A stretch of DNA of 46,960 bases, taken from positions 1 through 46,960 of the forward strand of contig CALGNF010000102.1 in NCBI GenBank assembly GCA_937958685.1, read 5' to 3'. This document shows, piece by piece, positions 33,801 to 41,318 of this stretch. Positions within the stretch are counted from its first letter, which is position 1, and every line of letters starts with the position of its first letter. Made by a program: the position numbers and the translations under genes. The stretch comes from an uncultured Caryophanales bacterium (GTDB lineage Bacteria > Bacillota_I > Bacilli_A > Izemoplasmatales > Hujiaoplasmataceae). The notes below the pieces were generated by a model that saw only the letters and a program-made list of their open reading frames with translations, searched no databases and was not told where the DNA came from.

Positions 33801-34279
33801 AAAGAAAATAGCCCGTCAATCAATTGCCGCAGAGGTATTTGTGCACCGCTTACAACGCTAATTTTGGCCTTTTTCCATTTTTCTGGATCAACCATTGGCC
33901 GCAATAAACCGGGAAGATTTGTGACTACAACCTTCGTTGATCCTGTGGATAGAGAAATCGCGGTGTTGATCCTTTCGAGCCGAAATTCGGCTGATGATAC
34001 AAGCATCTCGGTAGTGACAAATTCATCTTGCGGAAAGAACAGGACACGCTCTTCTCCCAGAGCGCTGCTGAGTTTGTCGTAAAGCAGTTGGGCGTGGTAG
34101 AGATTTGATCCGACGATCAAGACGGGATTATCATTTTTAAGGTGCATGCGCATTGCCAAAAGCGCCCCGATTTCCTCGCTGGCCCCGGTGATTTCAATCG
34201 TTCCGTTTGGCGATAGACATATCTTTTCAAAGTCGCGCAACAAGTTGTTGTCATCTATGAACCGTATGACTTTTTCCAT
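30803..34279 (-). CDS. mfd: Transcription-repair coupling factor
   Basis: Removes RNA polymerase stalled at lesions and recruits UvrA. It has 1158 residues. The UvrB-like N-terminal module is at about 1-340. The RNA-polymerase-interaction domain at about 480-560 has HYDYGIGRFL. The RecG-like translocase has Walker A GDVGFGKTEVALR near residue 640, DEEQRFGV near residue 740 and the TATPIPRTL-like motif ATPIPRTLQMA. A TRCF C-terminal domain is at about 1000-1120. AAGAGGACACAAG precedes the ATG. Probably transcribed with the upstream dehydrogenase gene (61-base gap). Confidence 0.97.
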   Translation of the reverse strand: MEKVIRFIDDNNLLRDFEKICLSPNGTIEITGASEEIGALLAMRMHLKNDNPVLIVGSNLYHAQLLYDKLSSALGEERVLFFPQDEFVTTEMLVSSAEFRLERINTAISLSTGSTKVVVTNLPGLLRPMVDPEKWKKAKISVVSGAQIPLRQLIDGLFSLGYNREYTVEKMGDYSVRGGIVDLFPLGQKHPVRLDLFGDFIETIKVFDVETQRSIAKIDAIDILPMTDILYDDDDLKRLKNMIEIKVDTGIFNQEAREKLAVDMENFSARRNLDRLHRYLPLITDKPYTLIDYLPEATVFFMDRSRLDVQYRLLVEDIAAWYDKMGDYAKAGFSFLYPWEQLSFRQTIDVHYFDHQRTDFGRSALAIPGGNPLRFAGNLNLFLAELKTRNPGMTAVVVTSGTKAREQLCELMDENEIGYQLIGRNDQPVKGGINLIVSEAYFDLYAPGLGLMVITETAFKPRAVSKNKGRYVSVYDNSRRLASINDLNHGDYVVHYDYGIGRFLDIKTMELGNTKNDYIHLEYRDGDKLYIPLESFSQIHKYAGSEGFVPRLSKLGGSDWERTKQRVKHRVRIVADRLIALYSERERATGFAYDRYPELEGELQTDFPYVETSDQLRAIAEVFHDMAIAKPMDRLLCGDVGFGKTEVALRAAFRAVLNNKQVAYLAPTTVLSKQHYQTFSERLDKFGVRVALLNRFTAKKQQREILAGLRAKTIDILIGTHRILSADVAFADLGLLVVDEEQRFGVEHKEKIKEMKVSVDVLTLSATPIPRTLQMAIMGVKNMSLLESAPENRYPIQTYVLEQNDTIVKDAIERELARKGQVFYLYNRIDNIENIAFDIAALVPDARVRYAHGQMPKHELEDVVEDFINRDVDVLVSTTIIETGIDIPNANTLIVHEADRLGLSQLYQIRGRVGRSDRIAYAYLMYKGGRQMTEDAEKRLKVIKEFTELGSGFKIAVRDLSIRGAGDILGAEQSGFIDSVGIDLYLKILEEEIKEKQGVTKAAKPTYPIKANVSRYIDEEYVSDDFVKIEMHKKINEIDSIKDINELLEEFADRFGKFEPELEIYIYERLFEKLTVKLGVDKMVEKKTNITLVLTEDATKHLAGDELFRSGMQISRFIRFAYKNNKIQIILDTVGLEKHWLYTMVEFLAKITNQNHAA

Positions 34280-34340
34280 CTTGTGTCCTCTTGTGTTTTT
34301 GGCTATTTTCAGGCCTTTATTAGATGTGTGGTGAGGTTGG

Positions 34341-35111
34341 TCATTTATGTTTTTGGATCTTGAAGACAGAGGGTAGTACCCACCTTGTCGGAAGAAGTTT
34401 CAGCACCACGTAAGCGATCTTCATCAATGCTCCCGGAATGATGATCGGGCGGCGTTTCATGATTCCTTTGACCGCGATCCTGGCGCACACAGCGGCCTTG
34501 AGCGCCTGCCTTGTCTGCCTGGCGTTGGCCACAAGTCCGAATTCGCTCTCCACAGGCCCGGGACACAGTGACAACACCCTAATATTCGTCTTTTTCCAAC
34601 CCAGTTCATAGTCGAGCGCACGGCTAAAACTGGCGACGTATGCTTTCGTCGCCGCATACGAGGCCAACAAGGGCGTCGGGACGAACGCCGCCATGCTGGC
34701 AACGTTCAATATTACACCTTTTTCCATCGAAAGGACATATAGTTTGGTCAGAACGTGCAATGACTCGATATTCAACCTGATCATTTCCAGTTCTTTATCC
34801 AAAGGAATCTTGGTAGAGAAACCGTATTGACCGAAGCCGGCGTTGTTGATGAGGATCGTCGGCGCATATGCTTTCGTCATTTCGTGCAGCTGGTGGCAAT
34901 TGTCCAAGACGCCGAGATCCATGTCGATCACGACGACATCGATCGTGTGCTTCGCCAATAATTCGTTTCTGAGTTGCTCAAGCCGCTCGCGCCGACGGGC
35001 GACGATAATCAAATTGAAACCGCGCCGCCCTAGTTCGCGGGCAAGTTCCCACCCGATCCCGCTCGAGGCTCCGGTCACAACCGCATATGCCTTTTCGTCT
35101 GCTGGCTTCAT
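34341..35111 (-). CDS. Short-chain dehydrogenase/reductase
   Basis: A 256-residue SDR. The cofactor motif TGASSGIG is at residues 14-21, NNAGFG near residue 89, the catalytic Ser in NVASMAAF near residue 137 and YAATK near residue 151. The Arg pair in VARRRERL after the second strand suggests NADPH. The long C-terminal part with KAAVCARIAVKGIMKRRP resembles the YqjQ/DltE-like SDR group whose substrates are unknown. GAGGAGG precedes the ATG at 35111. It has its own extended -10 promoter and lies between pth and mfd. Confidence 0.9.
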   Translation of the reverse strand: MKPADEKAYAVVTGASSGIGWELARELGRRGFNLIIVARRRERLEQLRNELLAKHTIDVVVIDMDLGVLDNCHQLHEMTKAYAPTILINNAGFGQYGFSTKIPLDKELEMIRLNIESLHVLTKLYVLSMEKGVILNVASMAAFVPTPLLASYAATKAYVASFSRALDYELGWKKTNIRVLSLCPGPVESEFGLVANARQTRQALKAAVCARIAVKGIMKRRPIIIPGALMKIAYVVLKLLPTRWVLPSVFKIQKHK

Positions 35112-35143
35112 CTCTCATTCCTCCTCTTGCTCTGTCAGGCAAT

Positions 35144-35149
35144 ATTATA
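35144..35149 (-). promoter_or_regulatory. Extended -10 promoter of the SDR gene (and probably mfd)
   Basis: The minus strand reads TATGA-TATAAT about 33 bases before the SDR start, with no good -35. Confidence 0.45.
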
Positions 35150-35200
35150 TCATACAACGATCTGATGATTGTCTCTAACCCGATTTGTCCTTTGGAAAAC

Positions 35201-35223
35201 AAAAAAAACCGCGGGGCGGTTTT
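35201..35223 (-). terminator. Intrinsic terminator overlapping the pth stop codon
   Basis: AAAACCGC/GCGGTTTT (35205-35212, 35216-35223) with a 3-base loop. The minus strand continues with T residues. The pth TAA (35222-35224) overlaps the base of the stem. It ends the rpmH-rnpA-yidC-jag-pth operon. Confidence 0.85.
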
Positions 35224-35776
35224 AGTTGTATTTGCTCATCAGATCCGGAAACGGAAGTCCGGTTGCATACTCATCAATGATCCGCGTTGTTGTAATCATC
35301 AGGTCGGCAAGTTCCTTCATTTGGGCTTTGGCAAAACCGCTCAGGACATGGTCTTTCATGTCCATCTCATCATTGCGGTCGACACCGATCCTGAGTCGCT
35401 TGAATGTCTCTTTGCCAAGTTGTTCGATGATGGATTTCAATCCGTTGTGTCCGCCGGCTCCGCCTTTTTCGCGCAGTCTGATTTTGCCAAACGGCAAATC
35501 GACATCATCGGAAATGACGAGGATGTTTTCTGCGGGGATCCGATAGTACTGGCTTACGGCCTTGACGGAATTGCCGGAAAGGTTCATGAAGGTCTTCGGT
35601 TTGAGCAGGATCGCTGTTTCGGTTTCAGCCACTTCGCCTTGGAATTTGGTTTCCTTGGAGAATTTGACTTTCTTCAGCTTGGCGAAAGCGTCGATGGCCA
35701 TGAAGCCGGCGTTGTGTTTTGACTTGGCATACTTCCTGCCAGGGTTGCCAAGACCAACGATCAACTTGTCCATCAT
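35222..35776 (-). CDS. pth: Peptidyl-tRNA hydrolase
   Basis: Releases peptides from drop-off peptidyl-tRNA. It has 184 residues. Signatures: IVGLGNPGRKYAKSKHNAGF with the catalytic His at residue 22, FMNLSGNSV near residue 63, and GGAGGHNGLKSI near residue 105 (loop and second His). The start codons ATGATG at 35776 overlap the jag TAA by one base, so translation is coupled; either ATG is possible. It is the last gene of the rpmH operon. Confidence 0.96.
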   Translation of the reverse strand: MMDKLIVGLGNPGRKYAKSKHNAGFMAIDAFAKLKKVKFSKETKFQGEVAETETAILLKPKTFMNLSGNSVKAVSQYYRIPAENILVISDDVDLPFGKIRLREKGGAGGHNGLKSIIEQLGKETFKRLRIGVDRNDEMDMKDHVLSGFAKAQMKELADLMITTTRIIDEYATGLPFPDLMSKYN

Positions 35777-36399
35777 TACTTGTGTTTCGGTTTGATCACG
35801 ACGCAGCGGTTGGGTTCTTCGCCTTCGGACTCGGTCGAGACGTCGCGCCAGTCGGATAGTTTCGTGTGGATGACCCGCCGTTCATAAGCGTTCATCTTGC
35901 CAAGGCGAGCGGGGATCTTCGTTCTGGCGACCTCCTTGGCAGTCTTGGTCGCCAGGATCTCGAGCTGTTTCTTGCGTTGTGATTTGTACCCGCCGATGTC
36001 AAGCAAAACCATGTAGAAGTCCTCGGTGAAGAGGTTGATGAAATTCTTCACCAAGACTTGGATTGCTTCCAAAGTCTTGCCGTTTCTGCCGATCAGGACC
36101 GGATTCTCCTTCGCGTCGATCAAAAAGATGATCTGCCGCTCTTCCTCGATGCGGGCTTCGATGATCGCTTCGATTTCCATTTCCGTCAGGATCTTCTTCA
36201 GATACTCGATGCCATCCTTGAGCGGGTCGAATTTGATTTGGGCTTCGACGACATAGGCTTTGTTCAGTCCCAGCAAACTTTTCTTTTCCTCGATGATCTT
36301 GAGTTCAACGAATTCCTTGTTCACCTTGAGTTCGTTGGCGGCCTGCTTCAAGGTCGCTTCGCTCATCGTCTTGGTTTCAAATTGGATTGATTTCAACAT
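35776..36399 (-). CDS. jag: Jag/KhpB RNA-binding protein
   Basis: A 207-residue SpoIIIJ-associated protein. The Jag N-terminal domain is at about 1-50, a KH domain with GRNGKTLEAIQ sits near residue 113, and an R3H-like C-terminal domain with NAYERRVIHTKLSD near residue 167. KhpB binds small RNAs and mRNAs with KhpA and influences cell division in Bacillota. AAGGGGG precedes the ATG. It lies 15 bases after yidC, the standard neighbour. Confidence 0.93.
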   Translation of the reverse strand: MLKSIQFETKTMSEATLKQAANELKVNKEFVELKIIEEKKSLLGLNKAYVVEAQIKFDPLKDGIEYLKKILTEMEIEAIIEARIEEERQIIFLIDAKENPVLIGRNGKTLEAIQVLVKNFINLFTEDFYMVLLDIGGYKSQRKKQLEILATKTAKEVARTKIPARLGKMNAYERRVIHTKLSDWRDVSTESEGEEPNRCVVIKPKHK

Positions 36400-36414
36400 T
36401 GTCTTCGCTCCCCC

Positions 36415-37539
36415 TTAAAACTGCTTGCGCAATTTGGCTTGACGTTTGTCGGCTTGAAGATGGCTGATATGGCTTTGGAACAATTGATAGCAGTTACCGA
36501 TGATCCAGTAGAAGGCGATCCCGGCGTTGCCAATGGAGATGTATGCCATCATCAGGATCATGAAGTACATCATGAATTTCATCATCTTCTGGCTTTGCTG
36601 GGTTTTGGGATCGACATAGCGGCTGTGTTGTTTCTGCTGTGCTTTCTGTCTCTTGGTCATCAGCCACTGGCTGAGCCACATCGTGCCACCAACGATGATC
36701 GCGAGCGGCAGGTTCGCCAGCCAGGCGGTGTTGCCAAGGTCGGTCCAGAGAAAGGCGGTATTCATGTTTGCGGTCGCATTGCCGAAGACGGCCGTCTCCG
36801 TCAACGGGAATCTCTGAACAACCTGGTACATCGCGATGAAGATCGGCATCTGCATGAGCGGCATCAGGCAGCCGAACAGGTTGATTTTGTATTTCTTGTA
36901 GACTTCCATCGTCTCGAGTTGCATTCGTTGCTGAGAGGCTTGGTCGGTCCGTCCACGGTATTTTTCCTGGATTCGGGCGAGCTCGGGTTGCGCCAGGTTC
37001 ATCTTGTAAGTCATATCATTGCTCTTGGCATAAATCGGCCAACCCAAGGTTCTGATCACCAGCGTCATGATCAAAAGTCCCAGCCAGTACCAATAGGTTT
37101 CCCCGAGCAGCCCGAATAGGTTGCTCGCATGAAACGTGAAGGCGCCGATCTGTTTGATGACCCATTCCCAAGCCCCGGTGCGCGATCCGATCGGCGATCG
37201 ATAGACGCTTTCATACAATCCGGTCTGTTCCTTGGCGGTGACTTCGTTGTTTTGCAACGTCACACTGACGTAGACGCCTTCCTCGCTGAGATCCCAATAC
37301 ATTTTGCCTGTATAGGTATTCACGTCGAACAAGGTGTCTTCCTCAATGCCAGAAGTCCCCGTCGGCGTACCCAGAAGAATCAAGGTGTTGAAATAATTCG
37401 TTCCGGCTGTTGTTTCGTTCTTGACGACAATCGCTGTGTAATTCCCGTAAGACACTTCACCTTTTTTTCCTTGGCATCCGGCGGCTCCGAAAACCAGAGC
37501 GATCGCCAGGAATGCCAGCAGCAATTTTGTTTTTCTCAT
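36415..37539 (-). CDS. yidC: Membrane protein insertase YidC, lipoprotein type (SpoIIIJ/OxaA)
   Basis: Inserts proteins into the membrane with or without SecYEG. It has 374 residues from ATG at 37539. A type II signal peptide ends in GAAGC (Cys22). An extracytoplasmic stretch of about 110 residues follows, longer than in Bacillus SpoIIIJ, then the five-helix core. The groove arginine is in LVIRTLGWPIYAKS near residue 166 and the cytoplasmic hairpin with AQPELARIQEKY follows. A lysine/arginine-rich tail ends it. AAGGACAGG lies before the ATG, and the start overlaps the rnpA stop by 4 bases. An in-frame extension to 37731 lies inside rnpA and is rejected. Confidence 0.95.
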   Translation of the reverse strand: MRKTKLLLAFLAIALVFGAAGCQGKKGEVSYGNYTAIVVKNETTAGTNYFNTLILLGTPTGTSGIEEDTLFDVNTYTGKMYWDLSEEGVYVSVTLQNNEVTAKEQTGLYESVYRSPIGSRTGAWEWVIKQIGAFTFHASNLFGLLGETYWYWLGLLIMTLVIRTLGWPIYAKSNDMTYKMNLAQPELARIQEKYRGRTDQASQQRMQLETMEVYKKYKINLFGCLMPLMQMPIFIAMYQVVQRFPLTETAVFGNATANMNTAFLWTDLGNTAWLANLPLAIIVGGTMWLSQWLMTKRQKAQQKQHSRYVDPKTQQSQKMMKFMMYFMILMMAYISIGNAGIAFYWIIGNCYQLFQSHISHLQADKRQAKLRKQF

Positions 37540-37880
37540 ATGTCCTGTCCTTCTATTATTTTCGCACGCGCGAATAGGTTTGTCAGTGAACGGTCGATAT
37601 CTTTGTAGTCGGATCCCTTCAAAGCGGTTTTGACAACGATGAAAAAATCGACTTTGGCGGTGAGACTTTTCTTTCTGACTATCTCCCGGAGTTGCCGCTT
37701 GATCTTGTTTCTTGCCACGGCGGTTCCCCATTTTCGGGAGACGCTGATGGCAAAACGGAAATGTTCCGCTTCGGGCTTGTGAAGATAGTACAAAGCAAAG
37801 TGCTGATTCGCCACACGAGTGTTTTGTTTGAGCAAAGCTTCGATTTCCCGATTCTTCTTGATCCGATATTCCTTGTTCAA
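37536..37880 (-). CDS. rnpA: Ribonuclease P protein component
   Basis: The protein subunit of RNase P, 114 residues from TTG at 37880. It begins LNKEYRIKKNREIEALL, as in Bacillus, and has the RNR-type motif in VARNKIKRQLREI near residue 60. GAGAGG lies 9 bases before the TTG. A TTG eight codons upstream is the only other in-frame start and has no ribosome binding site. It follows rpmH by 93 bases and overlaps yidC by 4 bases. Confidence 0.93.
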   Translation of the reverse strand: MNKEYRIKKNREIEALLKQNTRVANQHFALYYLHKPEAEHFRFAISVSRKWGTAVARNKIKRQLREIVRKKSLTAKVDFFIVVKTALKGSDYKDIDRSLTNLFARAKIIEGQDI

Positions 37881-37973
37881 TGGCGGCCGCCTCTCATAAA
37901 ACAAAAAATCACCAAGATATATTATTCCGGTGATTTCGAGTGTTAATATATATGGCGTTGAATCGATTCGGTT

Positions 37974-38117
37974 TTATCTGTCGGAAACAGTCAGACTCTT
38001 GCGGCCTCTGGCCCGTCTGCGGGAAAGGACTTTTCTGCCGTTTGCGCTTTCCATGCGCGCCCTGAAACCGTGGGTTCTTGCTCTTTTGATTTTGCTCGGT
38101 TGATAGGTTCTGCTCAT
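37974..38117 (-). CDS. rpmH: 50S ribosomal protein L34
   Basis: A 47-residue protein. The start [20 protein letters not shown], followed by [19 protein letters not shown], is L34. GGAGGTG lies 6 bases before the ATG at 38117. It is the first gene of the rpmH-rnpA-yidC-jag-pth operon and faces away from oriC. The tail SLTVSDR is a few residues longer than the usual L34 end. The gene is easy to miss because a longer frame-shifted reading overlaps it. Confidence 0.97.
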   Translation of the reverse strand: MSRTYQPSKIKRARTHGFRARMESANGRKVLSRRRARGRKSLTVSDR

Positions 38118-38159
38118 TATCAACACCTCCAAACATGCATCCAAAAACCATGCTACATC

Positions 38160-38188
38160 ATTATAAAAGATTTTTCGACTTCTGTCAA
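38160..38188 (-). promoter_or_regulatory. Consensus promoter of the rpmH operon
   Basis: On the minus strand TTGACA (38188-38183), a 17-base spacer and TATAAT (38165-38160): an exact match to the housekeeping consensus, 43 bases before rpmH. It is the strongest promoter in the window. Confidence 0.85.
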
Positions 38189-38493
38189 CTGTTTTCGATT
38201 TTGGGAGTCAATTGTGTTTTTTCGGTTTGTCCACCTGGTTTTCAACTGCTTTTCTGGCCCCGAAGCCGGGTTTCCACCTTATCGACAATCGTGTTGAAAT
38301 AGACGGAATGTCGAAATGTGGAAAAGTCGTAAAGAGGTCTCTGATTAAGGATTTGTGCCTGTGGAATTTTCCACATTTTTGCTCTTCTTGTCTTTGGTGC
38401 GTTAAAAGTTATCCACATTTTTTGTGGAGAAATAATTGACACATTCAACTTCCTTTGTGATATATTTTATGTATGAACTGAGGGGTAGCCGCA
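38189..38493. other. oriC: Probable chromosomal origin of replication (oriC)
   Basis: This 300-base stretch between rpmH and dnaA holds no gene but a cluster of DnaA-box-like 9-mers. One is perfect, TTATCCACA at 38409-38417 (+). Single-mismatch boxes are at 38317-38325 (-), 38367-38375 (+) and 38423-38431 (-); weaker ones at 38227-38235 (+) and 38360-38368 (-). Two pairs are inverted: TGTGGAATTTTCCACA at 38360-38375, and the 38409/38423 pair with a 5-T spacer. An A+T-rich stretch at about 38,428-38,475 next to them could be the unwinding element. Flanking genes transcribe away from it in both directions. Confidence 0.85.
38436..38464 (+). promoter_or_regulatory. dnaA promoter
   Basis: TTGACA at 38436-38441, then a 17-base spacer to GATATA (38459-38464) with a TG one base before it; TATATT two bases later is an alternative -10. 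The -35 starts 5 bases after the last DnaA box, so DnaA autoregulation is plausible. Confidence 0.6.
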
Positions 38494-39870
38494 ATGGAAG
38501 AATACCAAAAGATCTGGGACAAAATCAAATACCAGTTGCAGCTGACTTTGGACGAGGATGTTTACAATGAGCATTTTTTGGACATCACCAACGTTTTTAA
38601 AGTTGTTAACAATTATGTTTATCTTGTTTCTCCCAATTCTTTCATCAAAAGCAAAATCGAATCCTTCTATCTGAATCGCCTGAACGCCATGCTCAATGAC
38701 CACGTCCATGAAAGACACATGTTCAAGATCATCACCCGCGAACAGGCCGCTGAAGAAATCGCCAAATCATCAAGTTATGAGATAAACGTTCCCGAACAAG
38801 GAATTGAAAGCAAATATAAAACCGGTTTGAACAATTCCTATTCGTTTGACAATTTTGTTGTCGGCTCGAGCAACAGGCTCGCCTATACTTCAGCCATGAA
38901 GGTCGCCGATCAACCCGGTGTGGTCGCCAATCCGCTATACATCTTCGGCGAGGTCGGTCTAGGAAAAACCCACCTGATGCAATGCGTCGGCAATTTTGTG
39001 TTGGAAAACGACGTCAACAAAAAGGTCCTCTATGTCAAAACCGATCAATTCATCGAAGATTACGCCAAAGCCGCCCAAAAAAAGGCGTTTGACGATTTTT
39101 CCAAGAAGTATGAGAATGTGGATGTCTTGCTGGTGGACGACATCCAGTTTCTGGCCGGCAAAACCCAGTCCCAGTTGGAGTTCTTCAAGATTTTCGAGAA
39201 ACTGAAAGAAAACAACAAACAGATCGTCATCACTTCCGACCGTCCGGCTTCTGAACTGTATGACATCATGTCGCGTCTGACCTCCCGTTTCGAGTGGGGA
39301 CTCTCCGTCGACATCAACCGTCCGAACCTGGAGCACCGGATCCTGATTCTGAAAAAGAAGCTGCAGGCCGAAACGACCGATCCCGATCTGATCCCTGAAG
39401 AAATCCTCGATTATATCGCCAGTATCTTTGACAACAACGTTCGCGAACTCGAGGGCGCGCTGAAACGGGTTTTGTTCTATTGCACCGCTTTTGATTACAA
39501 ATTCACGATCGAAAACGCCGAGGAGGCGTTGAAGAACCTGATCAACACGAAAAACATTTCCGGCAAATCGGTCGAAAAGAACAATTACAACACCGTCCTG
39601 GATGTTGTCAGCGCTTATTACAACATCACCCCCTCGGATCTTTTATCAAAGAAAAGACAGAAGCAATATGTCTTTCCCCGGCAGATGGCGATGTACATCC
39701 TTAAAGACATGTATGATCTCACATACAAGAAGATCGGGCAGATCTTCAATAATCGCGACCATTCCACCGTCATCTACAGCATCGAGCAGATTGCTAATGA
39801 TCTCCAGCTCGATAAAGCCAAAAAAGGCGACATCGACAAGCTGTTGATCAAATGTGGAAAAAAAGCGTAA
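38494..39870 (+). CDS. dnaA: Chromosomal replication initiator DnaA
   Basis: Binds and melts the origin. It has 458 residues. Domain I is at about 1-85, a short linker follows, then the AAA+ domain with Walker A GEVGLGKTHLMQ near residue 152 (Glu replaces the usual second Gly) and Walker B VDVLLVDDIQFLAGK near residue 210. The C-terminal DNA-binding helix-turn-helix carries the signature TYKKIGQIFNNRDHSTV near residue 411. GAGGGG precedes the ATG. A DnaA-box-like TGTGGAAAA occurs at its 3' end (39853-39861). Confidence 0.98.
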   Translation: MEEYQKIWDKIKYQLQLTLDEDVYNEHFLDITNVFKVVNNYVYLVSPNSFIKSKIESFYLNRLNAMLNDHVHERHMFKIITREQAAEEIAKSSSYEINVPEQGIESKYKTGLNNSYSFDNFVVGSSNRLAYTSAMKVADQPGVVANPLYIFGEVGLGKTHLMQCVGNFVLENDVNKKVLYVKTDQFIEDYAKAAQKKAFDDFSKKYENVDVLLVDDIQFLAGKTQSQLEFFKIFEKLKENNKQIVITSDRPASELYDIMSRLTSRFEWGLSVDINRPNLEHRILILKKKLQAETTDPDLIPEEILDYIASIFDNNVRELEGALKRVLFYCTAFDYKFTIENAEEALKNLINTKNISGKSVEKNNYNTVLDVVSAYYNITPSDLLSKKRQKQYVFPRQMAMYILKDMYDLTYKKIGQIFNNRDHSTVIYSIEQIANDLQLDKAKKGDIDKLLIKCGKKA

Positions 39871-39918
39871 AACCAGCCGTTATTAACACCGCTTCATCTA
39901 TACTTCCGGCGCCAATTA

Positions 39919-39927
39919 TGCTATAAT
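39919..39927 (+). promoter_or_regulatory. Extended -10 promoter of dnaN
   Basis: TGC-TATAAT, about 104 bases before dnaN. No -35 is seen. The 160-base dnaA-dnaN gap otherwise holds an A-rich stretch and no gene. Confidence 0.45.
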
Positions 39928-40030
39928 TAGATGTTGGAGCACCTTGCTTTTCCCCGCCTTCAACACCACCAATAACAACAATAAGAAGAAATAAAAGACA
40001 ATTGATGTAATAATAATCGGGAGGTTGTTT

Positions 40031-41155
40031 ATGAATTTTACCATTTCGACAAGCGTGCTTCTGAATAATCTGCTCATTTCCCAAAAAGCCCTATCAACCA
40101 AAACCCCGGCGCCTTATCTTCAGGGCATCAAACTCGAAGCATCGCAAAACGAACTCGTTCTGATTACCAGCAACTCGGACATTTCGATCAAAATCACGAT
40201 CAAGGACGAGAGTCTGAATATCGAATCGACGGGAGAAATCCTCATCCCTGGGAAATTCTTCGTTGAGATCCTCAGAAAACTCGAAGGCGATGTCGTCGAA
40301 TTTTCCGTCATCGACAACAACATCTTGAGGATCATCGCCGGCGAATCCGATGTGACGCTGAATCTTCTCAACGTCGAGGACTACCCCGAACTGGAATTCC
40401 CCGTGAACGACGAACCGATCATCCTTGATTCGAAACTGATGAAAGCCATCATCAAGCAGACGACGTTTGCGACGTCCGCGATCGAAAACCGACCAATCCT
40501 GACCGGCGTCAACATCCGCGTCGATGGCCGCAAACTCAGCGCGATCGCCACCGACTCTTTCCGGCTCAGCCAGAAAGTCATCGAGATCGTGAAGAACCAG
40601 GAAAGCATGAATGTCGTCATTCCCGGAAGAAGCCTGGATGAGTTGGCGAAGGTTCTTGAAATCAACCTTGACGAGATCTTGGTTCACCTGAACCACAAAT
40701 CGATTCTGTTCGAGTATGGCAACGTCTTGTTCCAATCGCGGCTTTTGGAAGGCAACTTCCCCGAGACAGCCAGACTGATCCCGACGGAATTTCCAATCAT
40801 CGTCAAATTCAACAAGGAAAAACTCTTCACCGCCATTGAAAGAGCGTCGCTGCTTTCCTCAAAAGAAGGCTCTTCAAGCATCGTCAAGCTCAACCTGAAA
40901 AGCGACAACACCGTGGAGATCACCTCGAACTCGCCCGAACTCGGAAAAGTGACGGAAAAAGTCTATCCGCTCGAAACCGTTGTTGGCATGCCGATCAAGA
41001 TCGCTTTCAGTTCCAAGTATTTCATGGATGCGCTGAAAACCTTCAATTCGGAAGAGGTATATGTCAAATTCACCGGCGAAGTCAGGCCGTTTGTGATCGA
41101 AGGCAACGACGATCCCGGCGTGATCCAGTTGATTCTGCCGGTCAGGACCGAATAA
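40031..41155 (+). CDS. dnaN: DNA polymerase III sliding clamp (beta subunit)
   Basis: A ring-shaped clamp for the replicative polymerase, 374 residues in three clamp domains. Typical stretches are LLISQKALSTKTPAPYLQGI near residue 17, TDSFRLSQ near residue 177 and the C-terminal IQLILPVRTE. GGGAGG lies 6 bases before the ATG at 40031; an in-frame TTG two codons earlier lies inside the ribosome binding site. It is followed by a strong terminator, so yaaA-recF are no longer downstream as in most Bacillota. Confidence 0.97.
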   Translation: MNFTISTSVLLNNLLISQKALSTKTPAPYLQGIKLEASQNELVLITSNSDISIKITIKDESLNIESTGEILIPGKFFVEILRKLEGDVVEFSVIDNNILRIIAGESDVTLNLLNVEDYPELEFPVNDEPIILDSKLMKAIIKQTTFATSAIENRPILTGVNIRVDGRKLSAIATDSFRLSQKVIEIVKNQESMNVVIPGRSLDELAKVLEINLDEILVHLNHKSILFEYGNVLFQSRLLEGNFPETARLIPTEFPIIVKFNKEKLFTAIERASLLSSKEGSSSIVKLNLKSDNTVEITSNSPELGKVTEKVYPLETVVGMPIKIAFSSKYFMDALKTFNSEEVYVKFTGEVRPFVIEGNDDPGVIQLILPVRTE

Positions 41156-41179
41156 TTCCCTACAAAACCTAGCATTAGA

Positions 41180-41217
41180 ACGACTTCGGACCGTGTGTGC
41201 GAAGTCGTTTTTGTTTC
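41180..41217 (+). terminator. Intrinsic terminator after dnaN
   Basis: A 9-bp perfect stem ACGACTTCG/CGAAGTCGT (41180-41188, 41200-41208) with an 11-base loop and then TTTTTGTTT. It occupies the place where the dnaN-recF junction would normally be. Confidence 0.88.
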
Positions 41218-41318
41218 GTTGAACCCGGATAATATGATAGCGATATTCTTGGTTTCATGGTTGATTTTACCTGTGATTGATGATATTATCTTATCGGCCT
41301 GTTGGGGAGGGACGCAAA

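Noticed and set aside
37540..37731. N-terminal extension of YidC
   Set aside because: It reads rnpA in another frame; the lipoprotein signal peptide starts at 37539.
37909..38151. 80-codon minus-strand frame over rpmH
   Set aside because: It is the wrong frame; L34 is clear in the other register with a perfect Shine-Dalgarno.
39871..40030. Second origin segment between dnaA and dnaN
   Set aside because: Only one DnaA-box-like 9-mer is near (end of dnaA) and the gap is otherwise A-rich without box clusters.
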